Of a stretch of DNA of 64,000 nt, positions 32,808 through 44,428 are shown piece after piece (the stretch's first letter is position 1; each line of letters starts with the position of its first letter). The DNA lies in contig OX335645.2 of assembly GCA_946894095.1 (NCBI GenBank), positions 15,585,001 through 15,649,000 of the forward strand, in the 5' to 3' direction. A model generated the notes under the pieces. The model saw only the letters and a program-made list of their open reading frames with translations, did no database searches and was not told the origin of the DNA. The DNA is from Incurvaria masculella (lineage: Eukaryota; Arthropoda; Insecta; Lepidoptera; Incurvariidae). A program made the translations under genes and the position numbers.

Positions 32808-33923
32808 AATATTTTTAAATAAAAAAAGGACCGCCTTCAAAAAAACCGGAACTAAAAAGCAAAAAATAATTGGTTACTTTTAATTAATGTACGAAAAGCT
32901 ATTTTAATTCTAACTAATTATGTACAATTTCTTAATTTTTAATCATCTTTTGAAGTCGGTGCCTTGGGTAGACATTCTTTAAGGGCTGCAAGTAGTTAGA
33001 TTAATATTACCTATGGCTAAGAAAGAAATATAAGTAGGTAGCTACTTACATTTACCTACTTGAACAAAACACAATAACAAAAATTACATGAACAAACTGG
33101 TCGGAAAAACGTATGTAAGTAGGTATTTAGGCAAGTACTTTGTAATTTAAATATGCCTTATACTTAAACTAAATACCTAATACAATAAAAACAAAATATT
33201 TACAAGAAAACCCTACGAATAAACCAATATAAAAACAACGACCACTTATATGATAAATATTTAGGTAGGTGTAGCTTGTACTTTTTATTCTACCTAAATA
33301 CCTACATAACACAAAAAAAAAAAATACAAACATAAAAAAGAACAGAAAACAATAGGTAGCGACTTTGAGGTGTCTGCTCTCAACTTCGTGTCAAAACGAA
33401 ACGAGAGAAAGTGTGCGGTTAGTACATATCTCACCAATTTCGGCAGAAATCGTCTCGTTCAGACAACGATGTCGCAGGGAAGTACCAATCAACACAGAGC
33501 AGCGAATTAACGTTCTCCTTCACCAGTCCAGCCTTTATAAACCCGAAAGTACTAATAATAATCGCTGAAACCCAATTTCAGTACGCTGCGCTGTATCGAT
33601 ATCAGCTTGCACGTAAACCAACGCTAAGGGCATCTCCAGTTAGACAAAATGCTCTGTGGACCAATCATTGCTGACTCAGGTTGTTTACGCTCTCGTAGAC
33701 TTCGGGTGTGTTCGGCTGAAATAGTGTCTGTTCGGTCAGCAGCGTGCGAAGCGAACTCTACCCAAGGCACCGACTTCAAAAGATGATTAAAAATTAAGAA
33801 ATTGTACATAATTAGTTAGAATTAAAATAGCTTTTCGTACATTAATTAAAAGTAACCAATTATTTTTTGCTTTTTAGTTCCGGTTTTTTTGAAGGCGGTC
33901 CTTTTTTTATTTAAAAATATTTT
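32808..33923. mobile_element. Fold-back element with about 165-bp terminal inverted repeats
   Basis: Arm 32808-32972 is almost exactly inverted at 33757-33923. It includes AAAAAAAGGACCGCCTTC, TTAATTAATGTACGAAAAGC and TTGAAGTCGGTGCCTTGGGT. The 785-bp interior has many short TAGGTA/TACCTA units (33020-33310) and a more complex stretch 33355-33755 with no convincing gene. Arms this long with a non-coding centre describe a fold-back or long-TIR non-autonomous DNA element. Confidence 0.75.
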
Positions 33924-33934
33924 TTTCAGAATTT

Positions 33935-34190
33935 AGTACCACACCTACTTTCATAATATTAGCCCAACTGATAACATGGAAACTAATTGACATACCAAGA
34001 CCTTTCTTAAATAACATGATTTCATTTAACCGCACGAAAAACGTGCACAAATGTATATTGTCGCTACGACCATTGTCCATTCAATGTGATAGTAACTACC
34101 CGGGCGAAATCGAAGTATGAAAGAGGAATATAGATTATTACGTGAAATCCGAACCACAAACTTCTAATCCCTTGTCGCCTTTACGACCTG
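33935..34190 (-). mobile_element. Decayed SINE copy, minus strand
   Basis: Colinear remains of the shared SINE body and tail: CATAATATTAGCCCAAC, ACATGGAAACTAATTGACAT, CGACCATTGTCCATTCAATG, TACCCGGGCGAAAT and GTGAAATCCGAACCACA. No head is preserved. Confidence 0.55.
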
Positions 34191-35289
34191 TGATAACTTA
34201 TAATGTTTGAGGGCCGGAACATACACAGACAAAACTTAGCTATTTTGTCCCTAAAGTTTGGCCTGTAAGGTAAAAACAATTAAAATATAATCGATAAATA
34301 TGGTTCCCTTAATCCATTTTACTGTTGAAATGGTGCAGTTTTGCAAGTTTTAAGAAGCCCATTTTACTAATTCCTATCTTTGAATTATATTCAGTTTCTA
34401 AATTAAAAATGATCCGTACACTACAGTTCTATATCCGAAATTGGTTGTAAATATATTAGCGAAAAAAGTTAATTGTACTATCCAACCACGATGCCCTGCA
34501 AACTTTAAATGTAATTTCCAGTCTGTAGAAATCCACTCAATTCTCAAAGGTCCCGAACTCAATACGACACCGCGACTCCAACATTGTTGCTCGCAATATT
34601 CCTCCCCCTTTGTCTCGTGGCTGATTGGAGGCGCAGCTCGACCTGCTGACACAACATCCAGATCTATGTTTACCTTCAATTTGTCTGGACAGCTTTTAGA
34701 AGAATTAATGTTTACATTGCATACGATTGATGAACTGGATTATTGTATTGGATTTATTTCCATTCGTTGGGTTCCTGCGTCCATTCGACACATTTTGTGA
34801 TTATCATGGAAGGTGGCTGAATTTAAGCTCCAACCCTTAGCCTAAAGCTGATCGAATTTTTCGATACATTGTAACGCCAATTCGTCTAGTAAATTACATT
34901 CAAAACTGATCTGCGTCAAATTGACGGTATGAAAACGCTTTTTCCCTTAAGTTGTTTTATATTTAGTTAGGAGGAAACACTGACACGGACAATAAAGACA
35001 ATACAATTACAAATGTTTCGAAGTTTCCCGTATCCAAAACATTTCCTCACTGATACTAATCGTGTAGTAAGAAAACAGGAACTAAAATACTTTGCAACAT
35101 TTTGTGGTGGCCACACCAATGTGCGAAAATAAGGGAAAGTATTGGCTGGAAAGAGTGGTTGGTATGTGACTGGAACGTGGGACAGTTATACAGAATGTAT
35201 AACACGTTAATACATTCTGAATTACAAAAAAGAAACTACTAATGAGAAGTATATGTGGAGTCGAAAAACATATCTGATTAGCATTTTTG
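34191..35289. other. Intronic, nothing recognised
   Basis: The + frame 34441-34800 (119 codons) and the opposing minus frame 34398-34679 overlap. Neither has a recognisable domain and both start at arbitrary ATGs. I do not call either a gene. Confidence 0.45.
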
Positions 35290-35720
35290 TTTTGTGCAAT
35301 TGACATTTGTATTTAACAGGGACTCAAAACGAGCCATTGTGCTTAACTTGCTAAGATGGAACTCTTTAATGCATCAGTTCAAGAAGAATTGGAAGTTTAT
35401 AAGATTATTACAAGTCTTATGGAGGGTTACTAGATCGAGCGCGAAGCTCTTTGGGGAATTGTGCACAACTTGGCAATCATTTAACACACGAGCAATTTGG
35501 TTCACACAATCTGTGGCTTGTACAGACATTGCAGATTTGTTTCTCTGTACACTCTCGATAATATTTGCGTGAACTTCATAGAGAGGATTCCAGACATAGG
35601 TACAATATACTAGCTAGGAAAGAGCGAGTGTAAAATACAGAAAGTTGTAAGTTTCCAGTAGTGGCTCTACGAGTATAGACGCATTATATCATAGAGTGAG
35701 CCTGGTTAGCAATTTTATCA
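35290..35720 (-). pseudogene. Decayed LINE reverse-transcriptase C-terminal region
   Basis: The minus strand, read across frames, gives a LINE thumb-like run: YCTYVWNPLYEVHANIIESV, then QRNKSAM, and farther on LVTLHKTCNNLINF. These match the order of L.YCS..WNP......IE..Q and the later helix in Jockey/CR1-type RTs, for instance the 43160-43340 part of the LINE at 41840. Stops and frameshifts are frequent. Upstream RT motifs are not found. Confidence 0.55.
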
Positions 35721-36173
35721 TTTTTTTAGTTATATCATCTGAAGAAAAAAGAACGAGAAGTGGCATGTGCTTAATATCGCATCTCCTCCGTATGGTCAAA
35801 ATGTGGTCAAAATAATAAGCCCTTATTGTAAAGGGCAAAAGTAGGGCGAATCTGGAATGGGGGAAAATATCTAAAAGAGCTGCAGATGAAAAAGAGAGAC
35901 ATCATAAGGCAGACGGTAGAAAATTTTTCAACGCACTATTTTATCTGAGCCTGATCGGTTTTTGTACCGCAGAATCACGCAGAACCATAGACCAAACTGT
36001 ATTTCTATGCGCAGAACTAAGGGCCCAGTGCACGAAAGGACAAAAAATCAAAATCAACGTCAAAGTATGATCAAACACGTCACTTTGTGTGGACAGTATG
36101 GAAGGAACTCTATGCGGTTCACTAAAAGTGACGTGTTTGAACATTGATTAACTCGGTCTCGTCGTGCAACCGG

Positions 36174-36206
36174 GGCTAAGAAAACCCTGGATGGGTTTTC
36201 TTAGCC
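36174..36206. repeat. Perfect 14-bp stem hairpin
   Basis: GGCTAAGAAAACCC, loop TGGAT, GGGTTTTCTTAGCC. It directly precedes the palindromic element at 36219. Confidence 0.85.
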
Positions 36207-36218
36207 GCGGTCAGCAGG

Positions 36219-36391
36219 CCTATTCCTGTAATTCCATGATCAGTAATCAGAAAGTCGCTTTAAATCAAAGCGACTTTTTCGACGTAAAGATTCCGGAGCA
36301 TTGTATTTTAATTTAATCAAAGTTTTCCGTCGCCAAAATCACTTTGAAAACCACCTCCTGATTACTGATAGCGGAATTCCAGGAATAAGCC
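36219..36391. mobile_element. Palindromic MITE with internal hairpin
   Basis: The left end CCTATTCCTGTAATTCC followed by GATCAGTAATCAG pairs with CTGATTACTGATAGCGG followed by AATTCCAGGAATAAG on the right. Inside is a perfect 11-bp stem AAAGTCGCTTT with AAAGCGACTTT at 36251-36277. It resembles, without being identical to, 46580-46736. Confidence 0.7.
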
Positions 36392-36519
36392 CGCTGCTCT
36401 CGCAAATCCACACGGTGTTTGCGCCCGCCCACTGGCAATCGCGCACATAATTACCGCTATTTCGGCTGGGTTAACCGCTGCCGCTTACCTTAAACCTTAA
36501 ACCCTTACAAAAGTCCGTG

Positions 36520-36612
36520 TATATCGCAGCGATCCCCGCACCTGAAGTGCGTCTCGGAGCGCCAGGAGACACGGCTGGCGGCGGCGGGCGCGCGGGCGGC
36601 GAGAAACGTCGT
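36520..36612. other. GC-rich patch
   Basis: GCG/GGC-rich intronic patch. Neither strand continues the neuroligin protein. It could be regulatory or just compositional. Confidence 0.35.
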
Positions 36613-36944
36613 TGCCGGCAAATTGCTGGCGAAAAGCGGCTTTCCTGTTTGAGTGTGCAATTGTTCCAGATATTTATTTTAGCACTGTAATATTTCCACG
36701 GAGATGCGCATCGGCGAGTCAGCGCAAGAGAGTGAGTGCGGCGAGCTCGACATGCACTGTTATATTTCACGAGAAATGCACTCTTAACGAAATGCATTTT
36801 ATACTCTTGTTGGCAATCTTCTATTTTTGTGTCAATCAGTAAGATTTTTGGTTGATTAACATAATAGTAATTTTTTTAGTTGACCGGTGTTATATCAGCG
36901 AAACGAAACTGAGTTTATAAAGGCTATCTACAAATTTATTTAAA

Positions 36945-37310
36945 AAACCGGTCAAGTGCTAGTCGGACTCGCACACGAAGGGTTACGTACCGTATTTATA
37001 TATATATATAGTTACTACATTAATACACACTTTGTGAACATTTCAAGTGTCGTATTATTGCAATTATCAAGATCGAGCAAAAAACGCGAACAAAATCCCG
37101 TTTTTAGTATGGGTTTGTTTTATATTTTATTTAATTTGACCTATTTTTTGTTATAACGGCAAAATAAATACACACACTGTAAAAAAATTCAGCTGCCTCC
37201 CTATTACGGTTCCCAAAATAAAGCCCTGTGACAGACGGACGGACGGGCAGACGGACAGCGGAGGCTTAGAAATAGGGTTCTGTTGGCACCCTATGGGTAC
37301 GGAACCATAA
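36945..37310 (+). mobile_element. SINE-like lepidopteran repeat, copy 3 (tandem, first)
   Basis: Starts AAACCGGTCAAGTGCTAGTC, has GCGAACAAAATCCCG, GGCAAAATAAATACACACAC, a GACGGACGGACGGGC run and AATAGGGTTCTGTTGG, and ends GGGTACGGAACCATAAAA. It directly joins copy 4. Confidence 0.75.
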
Positions 37311-37599
37311 AAACCGGCCAAGTGCGAGTCGGACTCGCCCATGAAGGGTTCCGTACAATCGTACAAGATATAGCTAAAAAATCACGTTTTTTTATGGGGC
37401 CCCTTTTAATTTTATATTTTTCTTAGTTTACCTATTTGTTGTTATAGCGGCAAAATAAATACATACTCTGTAAAAATTTCAGCTGCCTACCTATTACGGT
37501 TCATGAGATACAGCCCTGTGACAGACGGACGGACGGACGGACAGCGGAGGCTTAGTAATAGGGTTCCGTTTTCACCCTTTGGTTACGGTATGCTAAAAA
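37311..37599 (+). mobile_element. SINE-like lepidopteran repeat, copy 4 (tandem, second)
   Basis: Starts AAACCGGCCAAGTGCGAGTC, then GGACTCGCCCATGAAGGG, TTCCGTACAATCGTACAAG, GCGGCAAAATAAATACATA, TATTACGGTTCATGAGATAC and AATAGGGTTCCGTTTTCACC. This is the best-preserved copy. It abuts copy 3 with no spacer, so the second inserted at the first's A-rich tail or the pair was duplicated. Confidence 0.8.
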
Positions 37600-37828
37600 G
37601 GAACACCTACAGGTGGCAAGACAGAACTGCTTTTAAAAACCAGACAGTATTTCAATATTTTAGCATGTCACCCAATAAGATGCTTTTGTTTTTTATTTTA
37701 TCTTTCTTCACGTACCTTGCTTTTTAGATCTGTATGTTTCGGTGGAAAGCGTAGTGGAAATAAGTTAAGTTTTTTTTAAGTATTGTTTGCATTGTATGTA
37801 TTTGTATACTTGTTTCTGTGTCTTTTCC

Positions 37829-37831
<3 letters not shown>

Positions 37832-37860
<29 letters not shown>

Positions 37861-37869
37861 AATAAATAA
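37832..37869. repeat. (AAAT)n microsatellite
   Basis: About nine units of AAAT/TAAA. Confidence 0.9.
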
Positions 37870-38260
37870 GATGCGTTTACAATATTTTTGTAACCTTGTA
37901 ATTTTGACAAAAGACTACATATTCATTAAACACTTATTCTGTGATACAATGCTGCATATAAATATTCGTAGAATTCATTTAGATGTTTTTAATTTGTTAG
38001 AGTAACCTAAGAAATAAATCATCTAATGAAAATATTATAGTTTTAAATATAATAAAATATATGGTTATTTACAATAAACAATGTCGGCTAGGAAAATATA
38101 TCTGTATTTTTAATGTTTAATAAAAGTTAAGAATTCATAGAAGTTTGAATGATATTGTCGTTCTCAAAATTGATAATGTACGCTGAACCGATTTTTTGAG
38201 AAATGTATGCGATATAATGATATAATTTCCTTGATGTAACATATAAATACCAACCCATTA

Positions 38261-38540
38261 GCTGGAGTGCACCATCTCTGGTTATAGTTAGTGTTATTGT
38301 TAATTATAGTCTGTCTTCTGTCTTCTTATGTCTTACGACGTAAAAAGGCTGAAGTGCATCTCTGATTTATTGTTAAATATTGTCTGTCTTCTTTCTTCTG
38401 ATGTCTTAAGACTTAAGAAGGCTGGAGTGCACCATCTCTAATTACGGATAGTGCTATTGTTAAATACTGTCTGTCTTCATCATTTTTACGTCTTAGACGT
38501 AAGAAAGAAGAAAGCCAATATTGATGGAGTGCACCATCCC
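38261..38540 (+). repeat. Tandem repeat, three and a half units of 73-93 bp with a palindrome in each
   Basis: Units start GCTGGAGTGCACCATCTCT (38261), GCTGAAGTGCATCTCT (38348) and GCTGGAGTGCACCATCTCT (38421), with a partial TGGAGTGCACCATC at 38525. Each continues with a TATTGTTAA-TA-TCTGTCTTC stretch and ends in a short palindrome of changing sequence: TCTTACGACGTAA, GTCTTAAGACTTAAG, ACGTCTTAGACGTAAG. Confidence 0.75.
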
Positions 38541-41215
38541 GTTTTTGCCGTTATCGTTTAATTAGCTGGATGACTTTGATGCCTTCAGGTTAAAGATCGA
38601 TTAATTAAGGCTTATTCCTACAATCTATAAGAAAAATAAGTACTGAGACGTTTGTCTGTGTAATGCTGCCCTTTCCTTAGCTCTCACTCAGCTCCGCAGT
38701 CGAGTGTACGTGAGGGAATCTCGTCTTGGCCAATTCTGCTCTGTAATGGAAGAAGCGCATTGAATTGGCGGGCCATCATATGCTGGAACAGGTGCAGCAG
38801 TCTGCAACGGAAGCGGTTGTTCCCTTGCTTTCAACGTGAAAACGTTTCGCGCGAGAAATTCAAAAACGGTTGCGTTTTAATTAAAGTCTCTAACGATAGG
38901 AGTTGCACATTGTGAACACTGCACTCTGAAGTCAAAGCAGTTTGCGGAGCTGAAAGTGCTCGTGGCTAAATTTACAACTGTAAACAAAGTAAACATATTT
39001 GTGTATTGCTTGTTAGTTTCTCTTTGTTTTTGGTTCAGGATTAGAATGGAATTTTGGATATCTGCTATTGGATGAAACATTATATTCTTTAGATATTATT
39101 GCAATTCGTGGACAATTTATAGAACACAATCTTCCATTTAATTTTATTAGATATTTTGGTATACAATTATACATTTAGACACGTCAAAAAAGTACATATT
39201 AAACACAAGATAAAAATAATATAAAATCGATAGAATTCGAAAGTGTTAAATAAATTATGAAAATAAACAATTCAGGATCAAGTTTAAAATCATAATAAAA
39301 ACAATACAAATTGACTGAATTTATTGGAGTTAAAATATCACAATAAATAAAAATTTTTATGAAATCTATGGTGTTATCTTTTGTAACTAAAGTCATGAAT
39401 TGCTGACAACATATCTTATTTATATATGCCAGGACTTTCTGCTTATTAATAGATGACTCCGTTGAACTCGCCTGAACATTTACAAATTATATATAACCAT
39501 TTTTGCTATCTTTCATTCAATGTGAGTGTCATCAATCTGGGCCGGTTTATTTCTATAGTGCCTTTTAAAGTAGTGAATAGTTCTTATCGTTTATCACAGG
39601 TTCCAAATCATAAATACATTGCTTGAACATGCACGTGATAATTGTGTAAGATGGCCAAAATGTTCCTACCAGTGCATGAAAGTAGTTCAAACATCTATAA
39701 ATACTTAGTAGGCTTGTAAGGCCCAGGAATGAAGAGCGTAAGTACGATGTGGCGCAAACGAAGCGAAAAGTCGAGATACGGCCTCTTGGCGGTATAGTGC
39801 TGTTGTTTGATGTTGATACTCATCGCCTACGTTGACGTTCGCCGTGTGGGCAAATCATTATGAATAGGAGTATCGTGATGCAGCCAGATATACTATACGG
39901 AGAGTCGTCCTCGTGTCGGGCCACCCTTCAGCGGAATGCCTCGCGAGACAACGCGGGGAAATTAAACACGCTCTCGGGAGCAGGGGAAGACGTCCTTGCG
40001 ACTTCAGCTGAGACGTGATTGTGAATTTTAAGGTGAAGGTGTTAACATGTGCACAGGGGTATATTTATACAGCAGTATACACTCAGTGTATAGGCGCGAC
40101 GCCTCGGGTTTCGATCTTGACGTTAAACCTGTCGTGAAGTCACATGAAATCTACGATTTGAAAATTTTAAGAAATGCGTTCTTTGTACATTGGCCAAGGC
40201 ACAATTTGGCATGGCAACTGCACTGAAAATTAAGAAATCTTCTAAGCCCTAACGTTTCCTTCGTCAGATTTTAATCAATGTTTTTTTGACGTGACAATGT
40301 CTTATAATTCGATGGAGCCGGCTGCACGCACGAAAAAACATGACTCATGCGGCGTTACCTCGCTCTGAGGCGTTCCATTTAAGGCTTGAAGTGCCAGCGA
40401 GAGCGCGGAATGAGCGACAAAGAGGCACAATCGGCCTCAGCGTTCGGCAGCGTTCGACATCTGTCTCTCTCTGTTGAGTGAGCGATGCGTCCGCGTGGAC
40501 AGCTGCTATACAATAATACATTTACATGTTTTCGGCAAGTATGAAGTCACAGATGAAGTGCAGTAAAAAGTGAATGTGGTGTCAATTGTTTATAGCAACG
40601 ATAATTGCGGCGATAAAGGTAATGATTCTTTCGATATTAAATATATGTTCAGTGATATATTGTCGAATATTCGTGCTTTCATCATTAAAATAAAAAGCAT
40701 CGGTCCGCTAGTGCAGCGATTGTAGGTTATGCTATAATTGATAATTGAACTAATTGAACAACAACTTTCATTCAGTTTACTTGAAAATATCTATCAAACA
40801 AATAAAAATAAAATTTTCTTTTCAGAAATGCAACCATTCCATCAGTATTTTTATGACGTTGTCACGTTCAACTATCGTCAGTAAACCGACTTTACAGACA
40901 ACCGTGTTTTTATGACTTGAGAAAGCTTCATTCTATGGCCGTATGTTTTGATTTTTTTTAAATATCTGTGTTTTCCAGTAAAAAATATTCGAAAATTAAC
41001 ATAAAAAATACAACTTTTTTCCAATGTTTATAAGCCAATTTTTCACAATCTGGAAGGTAAATTAAAAAATTAAAAGATACAGACATAGATTTCTACAATA
41101 TATTTTATGATCCAAAATTTCCAAAACCTGGTAAAACATTAAGAGGAAACAGTTATCGCCCGTAGTATGGGAAATTGATAGGGTAATGACTCTCTTAAGT
41201 GGCATTGGACGCGGT
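38541..41215. other. Intronic, nothing coding recognised
   Basis: Mixed composition, AT-rich at 39000-39450 and more GC-rich at 39830-40010 and 40310-40500. 39420-39545 may be a very old SINE copy (TGCCAGGACTTTC, CATTCAATGTGAG). No conserved exon is seen. Confidence 0.45.
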
Positions 41216-41456
41216 CGGTGACCACTCACTGTTGAGTTTGCCCGTGGCCCGGGTACCTAGTGTATTATTAACATACAAGATGGTAGTGGTTAACCCTGCC
41301 CAGGTTGGTACCATTGCCTTTATAGATGGTCGAAGCGTCAATGAAAATGTTTCTCTTTTTCCAACCATCTCAATGTAGCCGTGCAATTAAGAATGTCTTG
41401 GCATGACACTTACTTCACATGTGGTGTCTATCATTACAGCAGTTGTGGTGTTAGCG
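41216..41456 (+). mobile_element. SINE copy with end of a 5S-like head
   Basis: Starts at CGGTGACCACTCACTGTTGA, equivalent to the box C end and junction of the 5S-headed copy. It continues CCCTGCCCAGGTTGGTACCA, TTTATAGATGGTCGAAG, CTCAATGTAGCCGTGC and TTGGCATGACACTTAC. It is moderately diverged. Confidence 0.6.
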
Positions 41457-41839
41457 TTACAAAACAGTGTTGAGCGTGTGTTTTAGCTGTCATAGCCAGT
41501 AGAAAATCGTCAGTGTGAAGCAAAATGTTGGCTACAGAGTGTATGTAGGTACAATTTCCTTTAAAATTGGCTTACCACAGTTATTCTGAAACAGTGGCAT
41601 ATCAAACGCAAGCCACATGCACGCAGATTCCCTGAATATGGAATGAACGAACCAGTCCGAAATTTTAGCTAATATTTCTGGAAACAAATAAATGTGGTAA
41701 GCCAATATAAACAAAATTACACCCACAGCACACTTAAATTATTTATAGATTTAAAAAGCGGCCATCCCGAACATCCCGCCATCCATCATTATTCATTTAT
41801 TATTATTTTATTATTTTATTAATTTTTATTTTTATTATA

Positions 41840-43592
41840 AAAGCTGAAAATGATATAAAAAATAACTGCAAAAACTTTTGGAAATTTGTAAAATCAAAGC
41901 AAAAATCGTCCGATTTACCAAATAATATGTTCTACCGTCACGAACATTCATCTAATGGTTTTGAAATTGGTAATTTATTTAACACCCATTTTCAATCAGC
42001 GTTTGAGCCCCCTACCTCACATGTTAGTGACGAATTATCCGCACTATGTGGCTCCGTTGGGAATGGTTTAAATCTAAGCAATGTTTATTTGGATGCTGAG
42101 CTAGTTTTAAAGTATTTAAAGTCGTTAAACCCTTCTAAAGGTAGTGGTCCTGATGGCCTTCCTCCTTTGTTTTTTATTCGTTGTGCAGATGAAATCTCGA
42201 TACCATTATTGCATATTTTTAAATTATCCTTAAGTCACGGTTCATTCCCTGTTGAATGGAAGCGTTGTTTCGTGGTTCCTGTTTTCAAGAAAGGAGACAG
42301 GCATAATATTGAAAATTACCATCCTATTTCTAAGTTAAATGTTTTAGGTAAGCTCTTCGAAAAAATCGTTTTTGATTAAATTTTCCGTATCATTCGACCT
42401 TGTATTATTAGCAACCAACATGGGTTTGTAAGCAAAAAATCGACCGAAACCAATCTTTGTGAATTTGTAGGAACAATATTAGATGCAATGGACAATGGGT
42501 ATCAGGTAGATGTCGTTTATACCGATTTTTCTAAGGCATTCGATAAAATCTCACACAAACTGCTGCTCGCTAAGATCGAAGTAATGGGCATACACGGCGA
42601 TTTGCTTCGCTGGTTGACTTCTTACCTTAAGAACCGATCTCAGGCAGTTACAGTGAAGGGTTACTGCTCTAGTTTTGTTCCAGTAACTTCTGGTGTTCCA
42701 CAAGGGTCCCATCTCGGGCCTTTGCTGTTCAACATGTTTGTTAATAATATTGTTAAGGTAATAAGTAATTCCAAAATATTTCTTTATGCCGACGATAGTA
42801 AAATTGTAAAAATTATAAAAACATCATCTGACTGTGATTTGCTTCAAAATGACCTGAATAATTTTTGGACATATTGTAATGAAAATTTTTTGCACCTTAA
42901 TGTCGAGAAATGCTCTTTATATATCTTTCTCTCGGCAGTTATCAACCCTTTATTACAGTTATAATTTTGATAATAAACCGTTGAACCGTGTTCATGAAAC
43001 TAAGGATCTGGGAGTGTTTCTCGACTGCAAGTTAACTTATAAATTGCATATTGAACACATCACTTCCAAGGCGTTCAAAATGTTAGGATTTGTTTTTCGT
43101 GTATGCAACGAGTTTAATTGTCCAAATACCTTTGATATTTTATATACTTCTTTTGTTCGTAGCCATCTTGAATATGCGTCGACTGTTTGGAACCCCCAGT
43201 ACGGAATATATAAAGACAATCTTGAAAGGATCCAAAAAAAATTCCTCAAATATAAAATATTTAGAACTGGTGCTGATCGGAACGATATTCAGTTACCTTC
43301 ACTCGTGGATAGGCGAGACATTAGAGATCTTTTATTTCTGTTTAAAATTATACATTCCCATATAGACTCTCCTCACCTTTTGGAACAAATTAACTTTAGA
43401 TGTCCAACCAAATCTACCCGTTCACACGATACTTTCTACGTAAAGAGATGTAATACCAATTATTCAAAAAACTGTTTCATAAGAAGAAGTTGTACAACTT
43501 TTAATAATAAGTGTGTTGACCTCGATATTTTTAATTTAACATTGTATAAATTTAAGAAATCTTTGTTTGAGATATTTTTGTGTAGCAAATAG
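41840..43592 (+). pseudogene. LINE reverse transcriptase with one stop and one frameshift
   Basis: In order: SLNPSKGSGPDGLPP, WKRCFVVPVFKKGD, NYHPISKLNVLGKLFEKIV, in-frame TAA at 42377-42379, then ISNQHGFVSKKSTETNL, motif A VVYTDFSKAFDKISHKLL, SGVPQGSHLGPLLFNMFVN, LYADDSKIV (motif C) and HLNVEKCS. The frame shifts near 42915-42935. Homology then goes on in the +1 frame: LNRVHETKDLGVFLD, YTSFVRSHLEYASTVWNP, LERIQKKFL, ending TAG at 43590. These two lesions leave it dead but recognisable throughout. The endonuclease domain is missing by 5' truncation. Confidence 0.85.
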
Positions 43593-43848
43593 TATGCGTG
43601 TTCTTTGTTTCTTGTTTCTGATTTTAAGTTGGTCATTCAATCTGTTTGTGTTATTATTTTGTTTCTGTTATTTTGTTATTTGTCTTTACTGAAACTTGTT
43701 ATTTTTACTATGTAAGATATTTCTATGCGTGGAAACTTTGCTGGTTTGTGTGTATTTTTCTGGAAGTTATTTATATGTTTGTTTTGTAACTGTATGTTTC
43801 CCAAAGAAAATAAAATAAAAAAATCAAAATAAAAAAATAAAAAAAATC
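41840..43848 (+). mobile_element. Jockey/CR1-superfamily LINE, 5'-truncated, with poly-A-rich end
   Basis: The coding homology starts in frame at about 41840 (KNFWKFVKSKQK) and the 3' UTR ends in an A-rich tail (43806-43848). CATCCATC at 41780-41787 recurs at 43856-43863 and could be the target duplication, but the AT-rich spacer at the left makes that uncertain. Confidence 0.75.
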
Positions 43849-44318
43849 CACAAAACATCCATCTCTTAGTGGCCCGTGTTCGATGACCTAAATTTCTGTA
43901 TTTATGTTGATTACTATACGTAAAATATATAATTTTATTAAATTCGTTGCTTTGAAAGCGTTAGTAGGTATTTTTGCACCTGAATATTCTACAAAATCAG
44001 TACTGAACTCAACAAATTCATGTTTGAATTTTAATCTTAGACACGCTACGAGACATCAAACTCTAGATAACTCGATAAATAGTGTTACGTTTCCGAACGT
44101 TCAAGGATAATCGATCTTTATTACTCTAGCCACATTCTTTCTTTCGCTGGATGTTTGTTGTATGCAGTTTACCATAGATTACCTATATACTTTTCCGGTT
44201 GGTGCATAAAATGAACAGCTAAAACACGTTTACTTCTGGCAATCATTATAGGATTGATCAAACATTCAAACATAGTGGAGAACTTCTATTCGTGAATGTG
44301 CAAATAAACATTTACAGG
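43849..44318. other. Intronic, nothing recognised
   Basis: AT-rich; only short chance frames. Confidence 0.5.
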
Positions 44319-44428
44319 TGTATTCAGAATGGGCAGACTAACTTTAATTCGCTGGACTAAACCAGTTTTTGTATGGTAAGTCCGGTGCTAATCTCGTACT
44401 AAGTTTTGACAGTTGCTCTCTGAATACG
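44319..44428. mobile_element. Small MITE, CACCGGACTAACC family, copy 3 (reverse orientation)
   Basis: GTATTCAGAATGGGCAG at the left, GGTAAGTCCGGTGCTAATC inside, and GACAGTTGCTCTCTGAATAC at the right. It is the reverse complement arrangement of 6867-6955. Confidence 0.65.

Noticed and set aside
34398..34800. Overlapping 119- and 93-codon frames as genes
   Set aside because: Opposite-strand frames of chance length, without recognisable domains or splice context. A protein search with no hit would confirm; a hit to a transposon family would change this.
36486..36512. Telomere-like CCTTAAACCTTAAACCC
   Set aside because: Two imperfect units only; lepidopteran telomeres are TTAGG repeats. Chance similarity.
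38261..38540. CRISPR-like array
   Set aside because: Repeat units and spacers are not uniform, the genome is eukaryotic, and no cas genes are present. It is an ordinary tandem repeat.
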